Shown one piece after another: positions 51,382-60,655 of a stretch of DNA of 64,000 nucleotides. Under the pieces are notes generated by a model that saw nothing but the letters and a program-made list of their open reading frames with translations, had not been told where the DNA came from and did not search any database. The DNA is from E44-bin88 sp050123275 (GTDB lineage Bacteria; Chloroflexota; Dehalococcoidia; Dehalococcoidales; BS750m-G39): NCBI GenBank assembly GCA_050123275.1, contig JASFHK010000001.1:124001-188000 (forward strand), given 5' to 3'. Made by a program: the position numbers and the translations under genes. How positions within the stretch are numbered: the stretch's first letter is position 1; each line of letters begins with the position of its first letter.

Positions 51382-52224
51382 ATGACGGTAAAGATTATTA
51401 CCGACAGCCTGGGTGACCTACCCGCCGAGCTGGTCAAGGAGCTGGGCATCACCATCATACCGCTCACCGTTCACTTCGGCGACGAGGTCTATCGCGACGG
51501 CGTCGATATCGACACGGCCAGGTTCTACGAGAAGCTGCTCAAGAGCCGGGTGGCGCCCACCACCCGGATATCCAGCCTGGGCGTTTACGTCCAGACCTTC
51601 GACAAGCTGGCCGAGGAAACCGACCAGATTCTGGTCATCACCAACTCCCAGAAGATGAGCGCCAGCTACGAGGCCATGGTCGAAGCCGTGGACGAAATGA
51701 CCCGCTCCTGCCGCGTCGAGGTCATCGACTCCCAGTGGGCGGTCATGGCGCAGGGCTTAATCGTCCTCGCCGCCGCCAGGGCGGCCAAAGAGGGCGCCGG
51801 TCTCGACGAGCTGGTGTCTTTGACCAGAAAGAACATCCCCCGCGCCGATATCCGCATGGCTTTCGATACATTACAGTATCTGGAGGAGGGCGGCCGTATC
51901 GGCAAGGCGCGCGCCTTCCTGGGCTCTAAACTGAAGGTAACCCCCATACTGGGGATAAGAGAGGGCGAGGCTTTCCCCTTCTCCCGGGAGCACTCCCGCG
52001 CCCGGGCTATCGACCACCTCTACTACTTCGCCACCAGCTTCTCCCACATCGAGGAAATGGCGGTGGAGGATGCCACCACTTCCAGGGAAGCCGACGCTCT
52101 GACCAAGCGGCTCAAGACACAGTTTCCCAAAACGACCATTCACCGTACCGTGGTTAGCCCGGTAATCGGGGCTCACGTGGGCCCCCGCGTTATCGGGGTA
52201 GCCGTGCTCGGGGACAGGGGGTAA
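51382..52224 (+). CDS. DegV family protein (FakB-like), copy 1
   Basis: The 280-residue protein has the DegV fold: KIITDSLGDLPAEL, FGDEVYRDGVDIDTARFYEKL, and the C-terminal GAHVGPRVIGVAVLGD. Such proteins hold a fatty acid for FakA. The fatty-acid-proximal motif that normally reads TSxPS is TTRISSLGVYV here, lacking the Pro, which may change the ligand. The gene starts 12 bases after the fakA-like gene. Confidence 0.93.
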   Translation: MTVKIITDSLGDLPAELVKELGITIIPLTVHFGDEVYRDGVDIDTARFYEKLLKSRVAPTTRISSLGVYVQTFDKLAEETDQILVITNSQKMSASYEAMVEAVDEMTRSCRVEVIDSQWAVMAQGLIVLAAARAAKEGAGLDELVSLTRKNIPRADIRMAFDTLQYLEEGGRIGKARAFLGSKLKVTPILGIREGEAFPFSREHSRARAIDHLYYFATSFSHIEEMAVEDATTSREADALTKRLKTQFPKTTIHRTVVSPVIGAHVGPRVIGVAVLGDRG

Positions 52225-52228
52225 GAGA

Positions 52229-53074
52229 ATGACGGTTAAGATTGTTACCGACAGCACTTCGGACCTATCCAAGGAAACCGCCAAGGAGCTGGGTATCACG
52301 GTGGTGCCCCTCTACGTCAACTTCGGCAGCGAGGCCTACCGCGACGGCATCGAGCTCACCACCGACGAGTTCTATCCCAAGATGGTGTCCAACACCGATA
52401 TAATACCCACCACCTCGGTGCCGGCGCCGCTCGACTTCTCCAAAGAATACGACCGACTGGCCGATGAGGCCGACGGTATTCTGGTGCTGACCATCTCCCG
52501 CAAGCTAAGCGCCACCTACGATTCGGCCAAGCAGGGCATCGAGGAGAGAAAGACCAAGTGCCCTATCGAGCTGCTCGATTCGCGGCTGTCGCTGATGGGC
52601 TTGGGCTTAATCGCCATCGCCGCCGCCAAGGCGGCCAAACAGGGTGCCAGCCTCGAAGAGCTGGTGGCGCTGACTAAAGAGAACATCCCCCGCCTCGATA
52701 TGCGCATCGCCTTCGATACGCTGGAGTATTTAAGGCGCGGCGGCCGTATCGGTAAGGCGCAGGCTTTCTTCGGCTCGCTGCTCAAGGTCAACCCTATCCT
52801 CACCCTCAAAGACGGTGAGATTTATCCCGCGGCCCGGGAGCGCTCCCGCGCCAAGGCCATCGACTATCTGGTCAACTTCGCCGCCGGCTATAAAAATATC
52901 GAGGAGATGGCGGTGGAGGACGCCACCACTCCCGATGAAGCCGACGACCTGGTGGAGCGTCTGGGGGCCAGTTTTTCCAAGGAGGCAATCTATCGCTCTA
53001 AGGTAAGCCCGGTAATCGGCGCTCACGTCGGTCCCAGGGTCCTTAGCGTGATGGTACTCGGGGAGGTAATCTAG
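52229..53074 (+). CDS. DegV family protein (FakB-like), copy 2
   Basis: The 281-residue paralogue has TDSTSDLSKETAKELG and TTSVPAPLDFSKEYD, a near-normal TSxP motif with Ala for the second Ser, plus IGAHVGPRVLSVMVLGE. It follows copy 1 by four bases and precedes copy 3 by one. The three are clearly alike along the whole length and arose by tandem duplication. Confidence 0.93.
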   Translation: MTVKIVTDSTSDLSKETAKELGITVVPLYVNFGSEAYRDGIELTTDEFYPKMVSNTDIIPTTSVPAPLDFSKEYDRLADEADGILVLTISRKLSATYDSAKQGIEERKTKCPIELLDSRLSLMGLGLIAIAAAKAAKQGASLEELVALTKENIPRLDMRIAFDTLEYLRRGGRIGKAQAFFGSLLKVNPILTLKDGEIYPAARERSRAKAIDYLVNFAAGYKNIEEMAVEDATTPDEADDLVERLGASFSKEAIYRSKVSPVIGAHVGPRVLSVMVLGEVI

Positions 53075-53075
53075 A

Positions 53076-53918
53076 GTGACCGTCGGTATCGTCACCGACA
53101 CTGTGGCCGACCTTTCCCCACAAATGGTCAAAGAGCTGGACGTCTCGGTAGTGCCGTTGAGCGTCCGCTTCGGCGAGAATGTTTACCGCGACGGTATCGA
53201 CCTCACCCCCGACCAGTTCTACGCCAAGCTCAAGACGAGCAAGGTGTTCCCCAATTCCTCGGTGCCCTCGCCCGGCGACTTTCTTAGTGTCTATAACGAG
53301 CTGGCCGAAAAGACCGACGAAATCGTGGTAATCACGGTCACCTCGCGTCTGAGCGCCACCTGCGAGGTGGCCCGCCAGAGCATCGCCCTGATGAAGCGCA
53401 AGTGCCGCGTCGAGATAGTCGACTCGCGCACGGCGACCATGGCCGAGGGCTTTATCGTCATGGCGGCGGCCAAGGCAGCCCAAGAGGGCGCCACTATCGA
53501 CGAAGTGATAGCAGTCGCCCGGCGCAACATCCCCCGCGTTGACTTCTTGGCTGCCTTCGATACTCTGGAATACCTGCGGCGGGGCGGGCGCATCGGGCGG
53601 GCGCAGGCTTTACTGGGCTCGCTGCTCAGGATCAACCCCCTCATCAACCTCCGCGAAGGCGTCGTCGAGCCGGCGGGGCGCACCCGCTCCCGCGTTAAAG
53701 CCATCGACCGCCTCTACGCGTTCGCCGCCGCCTACAAAAACATCGAGGAAATGGCGGTGGAAGACACCGCCTGCCCCGAAGAGGCCGAGGCGTTGCGGGA
53801 AAGGCTGGGCGCCATTTATCCCAAGGAGCGCATCTACCGCTCGCGGATGACGCCTGTCATCGGTACTCACACCGGCCCCGGCCTGCTCGTGGTGGTGGTG
53901 CTGGGGGACAGGGACTAG
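53076..53918 (+). CDS. DegV family protein (FakB-like), copy 3
   Basis: The 280-residue paralogue has TDTVADLSPQMVKELD, NSSVPSPGDFLSVYNEL (the full SxPSxGDF motif) and IGTHTGPGLLVVVVLGD. The GTG start overlaps no gene but is one base from the copy 2 stop; ribosome-binding site GGGAGGTAATCTAGA. recG follows after four bases, so the fakA-degV-recG set is one unit. Confidence 0.93.
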   Translation: MTVGIVTDTVADLSPQMVKELDVSVVPLSVRFGENVYRDGIDLTPDQFYAKLKTSKVFPNSSVPSPGDFLSVYNELAEKTDEIVVITVTSRLSATCEVARQSIALMKRKCRVEIVDSRTATMAEGFIVMAAAKAAQEGATIDEVIAVARRNIPRVDFLAAFDTLEYLRRGGRIGRAQALLGSLLRINPLINLREGVVEPAGRTRSRVKAIDRLYAFAAAYKNIEEMAVEDTACPEEAEALRERLGAIYPKERIYRSRMTPVIGTHTGPGLLVVVVLGDRD

Positions 53919-53922
53919 ACCG

Positions 53923-56376
53923 GTGGTGCCCTCGCTGTTGAACAGCCAGTCTCTGGTCAAGATTGTGGAGCTGGAAAGGGAGAGGGGCTGCAACGACACG
54001 GCGGTTATCGGCGGCCTGGACAAGTTCCTGCGCCGCTGGTCGGCGCAGGCGATGGCGGCCCTGACCGAGCCCCGGCTGCTGGCCGAGTTCCGCCGCCTGC
54101 GTCTCGACGACCCCAAGTACGCTAAAATGCCCCTGGCTAACCGCCGCCGCTGGCTGGAAGAGATACTGGCCTTCGTTAACGCCCCCACCCCCAAAGCCGA
54201 GCCCAAACCCGCCAAAAGCGTTGTCTCCCGCCGGCGTCCTTCTCCATCAAAGACGCCCAGGATAGTCGGCGGCTCGCTGGATTCCTCTATCACCGCCGTC
54301 AAGGGCATCAGCACGGCCATGGCGGCTAAATTCGAGAAGCTGGGGGTGAAGACCATCCGCGACCTGCTCTATTTCTTCCCTCACCGCCACCTCGACTACA
54401 GCCAGCGCCAGCGTATTTCCGAGCTTAAAGCGGGCGAGGAGCAGACCATCCTGGCCAACGTCTGGCAGGCCGGGGAAACCTGGCTGGGGGGCCGGCGCGG
54501 CACCGAGGCTATCGTCGGCGACGAGACGGGCAACGTGCGCGTGGTCTGGTTCAACAACCCCTACATCGCCAAGAGCCTGCCCACCAACGCCCAGGTCGTC
54601 ATCAGCGGGAGGACGCGCCCCTTCGGGGGACGGCTCGTCTTCGAATCGCCGGAGTGGGAATTATTAGAAGATAAAGAGCTGGTGCACACCGGGCGCTTGG
54701 TGCCCTTATACCCTTTGACGCGAGGGCTGAAACCGCGCCAGGTCAGAAAGCTGATGAAAGCGGTGGTGGACGGCTTCGCTGATAAGGTCGAGGACTTCCT
54801 GCCCGCCGGGCTGATAAAGAGCTGCCGTTTACTTAAATTGCCCGAGGCTATCGCCCAGGCGCACTACCCCGAGGACGTAGCCGCCAAGGACAACGCCCGT
54901 TACCGCCTCGCCTTCGACGAGCTTTTTATTTTGCAGCTGGGGGTGCTGGCCAAGAAGCTGGAGTGGCAGCAGAGCCAGCCGGGCCAGCCCCTGAAGTCTT
55001 TTGACGCCCAGCTCGACGCCTTCCTGAAATCATTGCCCTACGAGCTTACCGCCGCCCAGAAGAAGGTCTTAAAAGAGCTTTTGGCCGACCTGGAGCGAAG
55101 GATACCCATGTCCCGCCTGTTACAGGGCGAGGTCGGCTCCGGCAAGACGGTAGTGGCCACGGCGGCCTTGCTCACCGCCGCCGCCAACGGTTATCAGGGC
55201 GCTTTCATGGCCCCCACCGAGATACTGGCCGAGCAGCACTTCGCCAGCGTCGGCCAGCTTTTGGCCGATGCCGGCAAGCTCATCAACGAAGAAGAAAATA
55301 TTAAGACCTTCTCCGGTATCATCGACCGCCCGCTGACGCTGGCCCTGCTCATCGGCGAGCTGAAAGCGGCGCGTAAACAGGAAATACAGCAGAAAATCGC
55401 CGCCGGCGAGGTGGATATCGTCATCGGCACCCACGCTCTCATCCAGAAAGAGGTGGCCTTCAAAAATTTAAGCCTGGTCGTCGTTGACGAGCAGCACCGC
55501 TTCGGCGTCGAGCAGCGCTCGGCGCTAAGGCAAAAGGGTTTTAACCCCCACGTGCTGGTGATGACGGCCACGCCGATACCGCGAACTCTGGCCCTCACCC
55601 TCTACGGAGACCTCGACCTCTCCGTCATCGACGAGCTGCCCCCGGGCCGTCAGGCGGTCAAGACCAGGTGGCTCAAGCCGGAGCAGCGCCGCAGCGCCTA
55701 CGCCTTCCTGGAAAAGCAGGTCAACGAGGGCCGGCAGGCGTTCATCATCTGCCCGCTGGTCGAGGAATCGGAGGCCATCCAGGCCAAGGCCGCCGTCGCC
55801 GAGTACGAGCGCCTCTCCAGTGAAATATTCCCCAAACTTAAGCTGGGCTTGATTCACGGGCGGATGTCGGCGGCGGAAAAAGATAAAGTAATGCACCAGT
55901 TTCGCTCCGGCGAGCTACAGGTGCTCGTCTCGACGCCCGTGGTCGAGGTGGGCATCGACGTGCCCAACGCCACCGTCATGCTCGTCGAAAGCGCCGACCG
56001 CTTCGGGCTTTCCCAGCTGCACCAGTTCCGGGGGCGAGTAGGGCGGGGCGAGCACCAGAGCTACTGCATGCTATTGGCCGAAGAGCCCTCGGAAATCGGC
56101 CAGCAGCGGCTTGACATAATAGAAAGGGTACAGGACGGCTTCGAGCTGGCCGAAGAGGACTTAAAGCTGCGCGGACCCGGCGAGTTCTTCGGCACCCGCC
56201 AGAGCGGCCTACCCGACCTGCGCATGGCTAAAATCTCCGATGTCGCCCTTCTCGAGCTGGCCCGTAGCGAGGCCATCAAGCTCTTCGACCAAGACCCCGG
56301 CCTTAAAAAGCCCGCCCACGCCCCGCTGGCTAAAGAGGTGGAGAGAGCCTGGCAAGGCGGCGGGGAGTTGAGTTGA
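53923..56376 (+). CDS. recG: ATP-dependent DNA helicase RecG
   Basis: RecG remodels stalled forks and branched DNA. The 817-residue protein has an N-terminal extension of ~120 residues with basic linker, the wedge/OB domain (PHRHLDYSQRQRISELKAGEEQ), and the helicase core with Walker A GEVGSGKTV (near residue 404), DEQHRFG (near 521), TATPIPRT and HQFRGRVGRG. The N-terminal extension is common outside proteobacteria. Start GTG at 53923; a second GTG is the next codon. Confidence 0.96.
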   Translation: MVPSLLNSQSLVKIVELERERGCNDTAVIGGLDKFLRRWSAQAMAALTEPRLLAEFRRLRLDDPKYAKMPLANRRRWLEEILAFVNAPTPKAEPKPAKSVVSRRRPSPSKTPRIVGGSLDSSITAVKGISTAMAAKFEKLGVKTIRDLLYFFPHRHLDYSQRQRISELKAGEEQTILANVWQAGETWLGGRRGTEAIVGDETGNVRVVWFNNPYIAKSLPTNAQVVISGRTRPFGGRLVFESPEWELLEDKELVHTGRLVPLYPLTRGLKPRQVRKLMKAVVDGFADKVEDFLPAGLIKSCRLLKLPEAIAQAHYPEDVAAKDNARYRLAFDELFILQLGVLAKKLEWQQSQPGQPLKSFDAQLDAFLKSLPYELTAAQKKVLKELLADLERRIPMSRLLQGEVGSGKTVVATAALLTAAANGYQGAFMAPTEILAEQHFASVGQLLADAGKLINEEENIKTFSGIIDRPLTLALLIGELKAARKQEIQQKIAAGEVDIVIGTHALIQKEVAFKNLSLVVVDEQHRFGVEQRSALRQKGFNPHVLVMTATPIPRTLALTLYGDLDLSVIDELPPGRQAVKTRWLKPEQRRSAYAFLEKQVNEGRQAFIICPLVEESEAIQAKAAVAEYERLSSEIFPKLKLGLIHGRMSAAEKDKVMHQFRSGELQVLVSTPVVEVGIDVPNATVMLVESADRFGLSQLHQFRGRVGRGEHQSYCMLLAEEPSEIGQQRLDIIERVQDGFELAEEDLKLRGPGEFFGTRQSGLPDLRMAKISDVALLELARSEAIKLFDQDPGLKKPAHAPLAKEVERAWQGGGELS

Positions 56377-56912
56377 AACCTATAGATTTGAGTAATATGC
56401 AGCAACAGAGTTTGTTTGACAATTATCAACGTGCACTTGGAAAAGTTATAGGTAATTTGCACTCATTGGAGATGCTTCTTAGGCTTTTTTTACACAATGT
56501 GGATTCCGAGAGGTATGGTTTTACTCCGCCGGAAGTGAACCTTGATAAAATAAAAGCTGGTGACATAGTTGGTGAAAACTACCTTTCTAATTATGATAGT
56601 TTGGGCAAATTAGTTCATAGATACAACAAATTGGTTGACTCTAAGAATGCAACTGAACTGCGTGTTGATGAAGTAGTTATTGAGCTTAGGGATGCTTTAG
56701 GTCATGGAAGGATATTAGGGCAGCAGCCGGCACCACCTTTTCGGTTGTACAGATTCGGAAGGCCATCGGGGAACCACAAAGTCAGGGTTAGGCGCGTGTC
56801 TGAACTTACCGAAAGCGAGCTAGTAGGAAACATACATGTCTTATTCGAAGAGTTGAAGAAAGTAGAAGAAGCTTGCAAACGCTTCTGTCCTAACGTTTTT
56901 GGTAAGCCCTAA
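56373..56912 (+). CDS. HEPN-like helical protein (AT-rich)
   Basis: The 179-residue, mainly helical protein was not matched to a named family. It has the segment ELRDALGHGRIL, which fits the HEPN pattern Rx4H in a predicted helix, preceded by an N-terminal helix pair (NYQRALGKVIGNLHSLEMLLRLFL). It is AT-rich against recG. The TTG start overlaps the recG TGA (TTGA). An ATG at 56397 is an alternative start. HEPN assignment is inference from the motif and helix pattern. Confidence 0.65.
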   Translation: MKPIDLSNMQQQSLFDNYQRALGKVIGNLHSLEMLLRLFLHNVDSERYGFTPPEVNLDKIKAGDIVGENYLSNYDSLGKLVHRYNKLVDSKNATELRVDEVVIELRDALGHGRILGQQPAPPFRLYRFGRPSGNHKVRVRRVSELTESELVGNIHVLFEELKKVEEACKRFCPNVFGKP

Positions 56913-56952
56913 GCGATGGTAAATGCATGTTTACCTTAGAACAGGGAAATTT

Positions 56953-57042
56953 AAAGAGGGGCGAAGCCCCTCTTTCTAAAAAAACAATTCCCCCTCTCCT
57001 TTGATTCCTCGTAAGGAGAGGGGGATACAGGGGGTGAGGTAG
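56953..57042 (+). repeat. Two-hairpin dispersed repeat, copy 2
   Basis: Stem 1 AAAGAGGGGC/GCCCCTCTTT, spacer CTAAAAAAACAATT, stem 2 CCCCCTCTCCTT/AAGGAGAGGGGG with an eleven-base loop, then ATACAGGGGGTGAGGTAG. The unit matches 10592-10670 except in the stem 2 loop and spacer. It lies between the HEPN-like gene and argS. Confidence 0.85.
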
Positions 57043-57083
57043 ATGAAACCTCCCCCCATTCTTTGCCACTTTGTGCTATAATA

Positions 57084-57104
57084 AGACTTCTTAGCGGGAA
57101 GTCT
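57084..57104 (+). other. Short hairpin in the argS leader
   Basis: AGACTTC (57084-57090) and GAAGTCT (57098-57104) around a 7-base loop. It lies just after TATAAT (57077-57082), so at the very 5' end of the predicted argS mRNA. No T run. Confidence 0.45.
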
Positions 57105-57124
57105 GATAGATAACTGGCCGATTA

Positions 57125-58783
57125 ATGATTAAACAACGAATCATCGAGCTGCTGAAAAGTGCGGCGGCGGAGGCGCAAAAGTCGGGCAAGCTGCCCTCGG
57201 TGGCGCTGCCCGAAATCACCGCCGAGCACCCCCAGAACCCGGAGCACGGCGACTATGCCTCCAGCTTTCCTTTGAAGCTGGCGCGCACCGTCGGCGTCAA
57301 GCCCCTGGACATCGCTAATGACGTGGCCGCTTTCATCAAGCCCACCCCCGAAATCGAGAGCGTCGCCGTGGCGCCGCCCGGCTTCATCAACTTCACCCTC
57401 AACAACGGATGGCTCACCGAACAGGTGGACGCCATCCGTAAAGACGGCGAAGTCTACGGCAACATCGACCTGGGTCAGGGCAGCCGCGTCCAGCTGGAGT
57501 TTGTCAGCGTCAACCCCACCGGTCCCCTCCACGTGGGGCACGGGCGGGGCGCTATTTTGGGCAGCACTTTAGCGGCGGTACTGGCGGCGGCGGGTTATAA
57601 CGTCGAGAAGGAATACTACCTTAATGACGCCGGCTCCCAGATGACCGCCTTCTACCGCTCGCTCTACGCGCGCTACCGGCAGTGTTTCGATAAAGACGTC
57701 GAGATGCCCGCCGACGGCTATTTCGGCCAGTACATGATTGACTTGGCCAAAGAGATTGCCGACCAGGAAAAAAACCGCTTCCTTAAAATGCCTCCCGAAG
57801 AAGCGCTCACCGAGCTGGGCAAGCTGGGCCTGGAAAAGATAATGGCCCAAATCCGCGGCGACCTGGACTCGTTGCGGGTGAGCTTCGACGTCTGGTTCAG
57901 CGAGCAGAGCCTCTACGACAACGGCCAGTATAAAAAGGTGATGTCGCTGCTGGAGAAGGGCGGCTATATCGCCGAGAAGGCCAACGCCACCTGGTTCGTA
58001 TCCACGGCTCTGGGCGAAGACAAAGATAACGTGGTGGTGCGCAGCGACGGCTCGCCCACCTATTTCGCCGCCGACATCGCCTACCACTATAACAAGTTCG
58101 TCGAGCGTAAGTTCGACAAGGTCATCAACATCTGGGGCGCCGATCACCAGGGTCATATTTCGAGGATGAAAGCGGTAGTGGCGGCGCTGGGCATCGCCCC
58201 GGAGCGGCTGGTGGTCATTATCTCCCAGATGGTCACGCTGCGCCGCGGTGAGGAAATTGTCAAAATCTCCAAGCGCAGCGGCGACATCATCACCTTGCGC
58301 GAGGTCATCGACGAGGTCGGCGCCGACGCCTGCCGCTACTTCTTCGTCTCCCGCACCGCCGACAGCCAGATGGACTTCGACCTGGAGTTAGCCAAGAAAC
58401 AGTCCGCCGACAACCCGGTCTACTACGTTCAGTACGCCCACGCCCGCATCGCCAGCATACTGCGCCTGGCCGAGGAAAAGGGAATCGATTGCGCCAATGG
58501 CGACGTCTCGCTGCTTACCGAAGAGCCGGAGCTAACGCTGATACGCAAGATGCTGCTCCTGCCCGAGGTCATCGAAATCGCCGCCCAGACTCTGGAGCCC
58601 CACCACCTCGCCTACTACGCCCAGGATTTGGCTACGGTGTTCCACAGCTTCTACATGCAGTGCCGCGTGGTTACTGAAGACGAGAAGATGACCAGGGCGC
58701 GGCTCAAGCTGGTGGAAGCCGCCAAGACGGTGCTGGCGCGCACCCTGACGCTGATGGGCATGACCGCCCCCGACCAGATGTAA
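57125..58783 (+). CDS. argS: Arginyl-tRNA synthetase
   Basis: The 552-residue class I synthetase has the N-terminal additional domain, the HIGH-type motif PLHVGHGRGA (HVGH 136-139), the KMSKS-like KISKRSGDII, and the C-terminal anticodon-binding helices. No ribosome-binding site is seen before the ATG. It follows a repeat and a TATAAT box 43 bases upstream. Arg synthesis genes are 8 kb away. Confidence 0.96.
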   Translation: MIKQRIIELLKSAAAEAQKSGKLPSVALPEITAEHPQNPEHGDYASSFPLKLARTVGVKPLDIANDVAAFIKPTPEIESVAVAPPGFINFTLNNGWLTEQVDAIRKDGEVYGNIDLGQGSRVQLEFVSVNPTGPLHVGHGRGAILGSTLAAVLAAAGYNVEKEYYLNDAGSQMTAFYRSLYARYRQCFDKDVEMPADGYFGQYMIDLAKEIADQEKNRFLKMPPEEALTELGKLGLEKIMAQIRGDLDSLRVSFDVWFSEQSLYDNGQYKKVMSLLEKGGYIAEKANATWFVSTALGEDKDNVVVRSDGSPTYFAADIAYHYNKFVERKFDKVINIWGADHQGHISRMKAVVAALGIAPERLVVIISQMVTLRRGEEIVKISKRSGDIITLREVIDEVGADACRYFFVSRTADSQMDFDLELAKKQSADNPVYYVQYAHARIASILRLAEEKGIDCANGDVSLLTEEPELTLIRKMLLLPEVIEIAAQTLEPHHLAYYAQDLATVFHSFYMQCRVVTEDEKMTRARLKLVEAAKTVLARTLTLMGMTAPDQM

Positions 58784-58787
58784 TCCT

Positions 58788-59321
58788 TTACTCCAGCCCC
58801 TCTTCTTTGTACTTTTTAGCCAGCTCGACGTATATAGCCGGTCCCTCTTTGCCCCACCAGAGTTGCTTCTCCGTAGCCTGGCGCAGCACCTTGCCCGGCA
58901 CGCCGGCCACCAGGGAGCCGTCGGCAATCTTGGCCCCTTCTTTGACCAGGCACCCGGCGGCGATGACGCAGGAGTTACCGATTTCGGTGTGGTGCAGCAC
59001 GGTGGCGTTCATCCCGATGAGCGTGTTGTTGCCGATTTTGCGGCCGTTGACCACGGCGCCGTGCCCGATGTGGACGTTATCCCCGATGGTCACCTCTTCC
59101 CGGTAGTCGTCGTTGGAGGGCGACCCCGAGTGAATGACGCAGTTGTCCTCGATGGCCGTGTTCTGGCCTATCTTAATGCTGCCGAAGTCGGCCCTGATGA
59201 CCGCCCCCGGCCAGACGCTGGAATTTCCCCCGATTTCTACCTCCCCGACTACGTAAGCCGCCTCGCTGACGAAGGCGCTCTCGGCTATCTTGGGCTTCTT
59301 GTCCCCCAGGCTTCTAATCAT
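58788..59321 (-). CDS. Gamma-class carbonic anhydrase-like hexapeptide protein
   Basis: The 177-residue left-handed beta-helix has hexapeptide repeats (GEVEIGGNSSVWPGAVIRADFG) and the zinc-binding His residues of gamma carbonic anhydrases in IEDNCVIHSG and VHIGHGAVV. The ATG at 59321 follows GGAGGAAAC and a promoter; the longer open frame to 59432 begins upstream of that promoter and is rejected. Activity as a carbonic anhydrase is likely but not certain for this subfamily. Confidence 0.92.
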   Translation of the reverse strand: MIRSLGDKKPKIAESAFVSEAAYVVGEVEIGGNSSVWPGAVIRADFGSIKIGQNTAIEDNCVIHSGSPSNDDYREEVTIGDNVHIGHGAVVNGRKIGNNTLIGMNATVLHHTEIGNSCVIAAGCLVKEGAKIADGSLVAGVPGKVLRQATEKQLWWGKEGPAIYVELAKKYKEEGLE

Positions 59322-59663
59322 GTTTCCTCCAATCACCCATATTATAGGCGCGGATTCCGGGCAGTTCAAATCAGCTTTCTTTCCCCTCCCCACCTTGTTA
59401 GCGGTTGTCTTGTCTTCCCACCCAGTGCCCACCCTACAGAGGTTAGACCTCTATATACTTCTTATTATTTGGGGTGGGGGGCGAAAAAAGGAGATATTTA
59501 AGGGATTCCACCCTTATAGGGAGGGTTTTGGGTGGGTGAATAACACCTACGCACAACAAGGTGGGGAGAAGTGGCCGCTACTCCCAGAGCTAAGAAATCC
59601 GCCCCTCTTTTCCTTGCCCGCCCCTCTCCCTTTGTGCTAAACTTTGCCGTTGAGGAGTACCAG
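59322..59663. other. Intergenic region between divergent genes
   Basis: 342 bases with no credible gene. It holds the promoter of the carbonic-anhydrase-like gene (- strand) near one end, a short hairpin AGAGGT/ACCTCT (59438-59452), a G-rich stretch around 59474-59535, and a weak trpS promoter (TTGCCC 59614-59619, TAAACT 59638-59643). Confidence 0.7.
59341..59369 (-). promoter_or_regulatory. Promoter of the carbonic-anhydrase-like gene
   Basis: On the - strand TTGAAC (complement of 59364-59369), 17 bases, TATAAT (complement of 59341-59346), with the start codon 20 bases downstream. It fixes the start at 59321. Confidence 0.75.
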
Positions 59664-60647
59664 ATGAAAAAGCGCGTTTTTTCCGGCATCCAGCCGACCA
59701 GCAATATTCACATCGGCAACTACCTGGGGGCGATAAAAAACTACGTCCGTCTCCAGGACGACTACGACTGTGTCTACTGCATCGTCGACCTCCACGCCAT
59801 CACCGTTCCTCAGGACCCCGAGGTCTTAAAAGCGCGCACCCGCGAGGTAGCCGGCATACTACTGGCGGCGGGCATCGACCCCGAACGCGCCGTGCTCCTC
59901 ATCCAGTCCCACGTCAGCGCCCATTCCGAGCTGGCCTGGATACTGAACTGCTTCATCCCCATGGGCTGGATGCAGCGCATGACCCAGTTCAAGGAGAAGT
60001 CGGCCCAGAACAAGGAGAGGGTTAGCGTGGGGCTTTTCGACTACCCGGCCCTGATGGCCGCCGACATTTTGCTCTACAACACCGACGTCGTGCCCGTGGG
60101 CGAAGACCAGAAGCAGCACGTGGAATTAGCCAGGGATACGGCGCAGCGCTTTAACAGTCTCTATGGCGACACCTTCGTTTTGCCCGACCCGGTCATCCCC
60201 GATGTCGGCGCCCGCATCATGGGGCTGGACGACCCGACCAAGAAGATGAGCAAGAGCGAGGCGGCGACGGGCCACGCCATCAACCTTCTGGACTCCCCCG
60301 ACGACATTCGCAACAAGATAATGCGGGCCACCACCGACTCCCAGCGCGATATCGTTTTCGACGAAAAACGCCCCGGCATCTTTAACCTTTTGACCATCTA
60401 CCAGCTTTTCTCCGGGCAGAAAACGAAAGACATCGAGGCGCAGTTCGAGGGCAAGGGCTACGGTGACTTCAAGAAGGTCTTAGCCGAGGTCGTCGTCGAG
60501 GGCCTGCGCCCGCTACAGGATCGCTATAAAGATCTCACCGCCGACCCCACCCGTATCGACTCCATCCTCGCCGACGGCGCCGACCGCGCCCGCCCCGTGG
60601 CCGAAAAGCTTCTCAACGAGGTCAGGGAAAAGGTGGGCCTGGGCTAG
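59664..60647 (+). CDS. trpS: Tryptophanyl-tRNA synthetase
   Basis: The 327-residue class I synthetase reads from the ATG at 59664 (MKKRVFSGIQPTSN) after TTGAGGAGTACCAG. The frame is open further upstream (to 59571) but that part lacks homology and a ribosome-binding site. Motifs: HIGN (16-19), GEDQKQHVELARD, and KMSKS (near 194). Length is normal. Confidence 0.96.
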   Translation: MKKRVFSGIQPTSNIHIGNYLGAIKNYVRLQDDYDCVYCIVDLHAITVPQDPEVLKARTREVAGILLAAGIDPERAVLLIQSHVSAHSELAWILNCFIPMGWMQRMTQFKEKSAQNKERVSVGLFDYPALMAADILLYNTDVVPVGEDQKQHVELARDTAQRFNSLYGDTFVLPDPVIPDVGARIMGLDDPTKKMSKSEAATGHAINLLDSPDDIRNKIMRATTDSQRDIVFDEKRPGIFNLLTIYQLFSGQKTKDIEAQFEGKGYGDFKKVLAEVVVEGLRPLQDRYKDLTADPTRIDSILADGADRARPVAEKLLNEVREKVGLG

Positions 60648-60655
60648 TTTAAGCT

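Noticed and set aside
59571..59663. N-terminal extension of trpS
   Set aside because: Lies upstream of the promoter and ribosome-binding site; TrpS starts normally at 59664.
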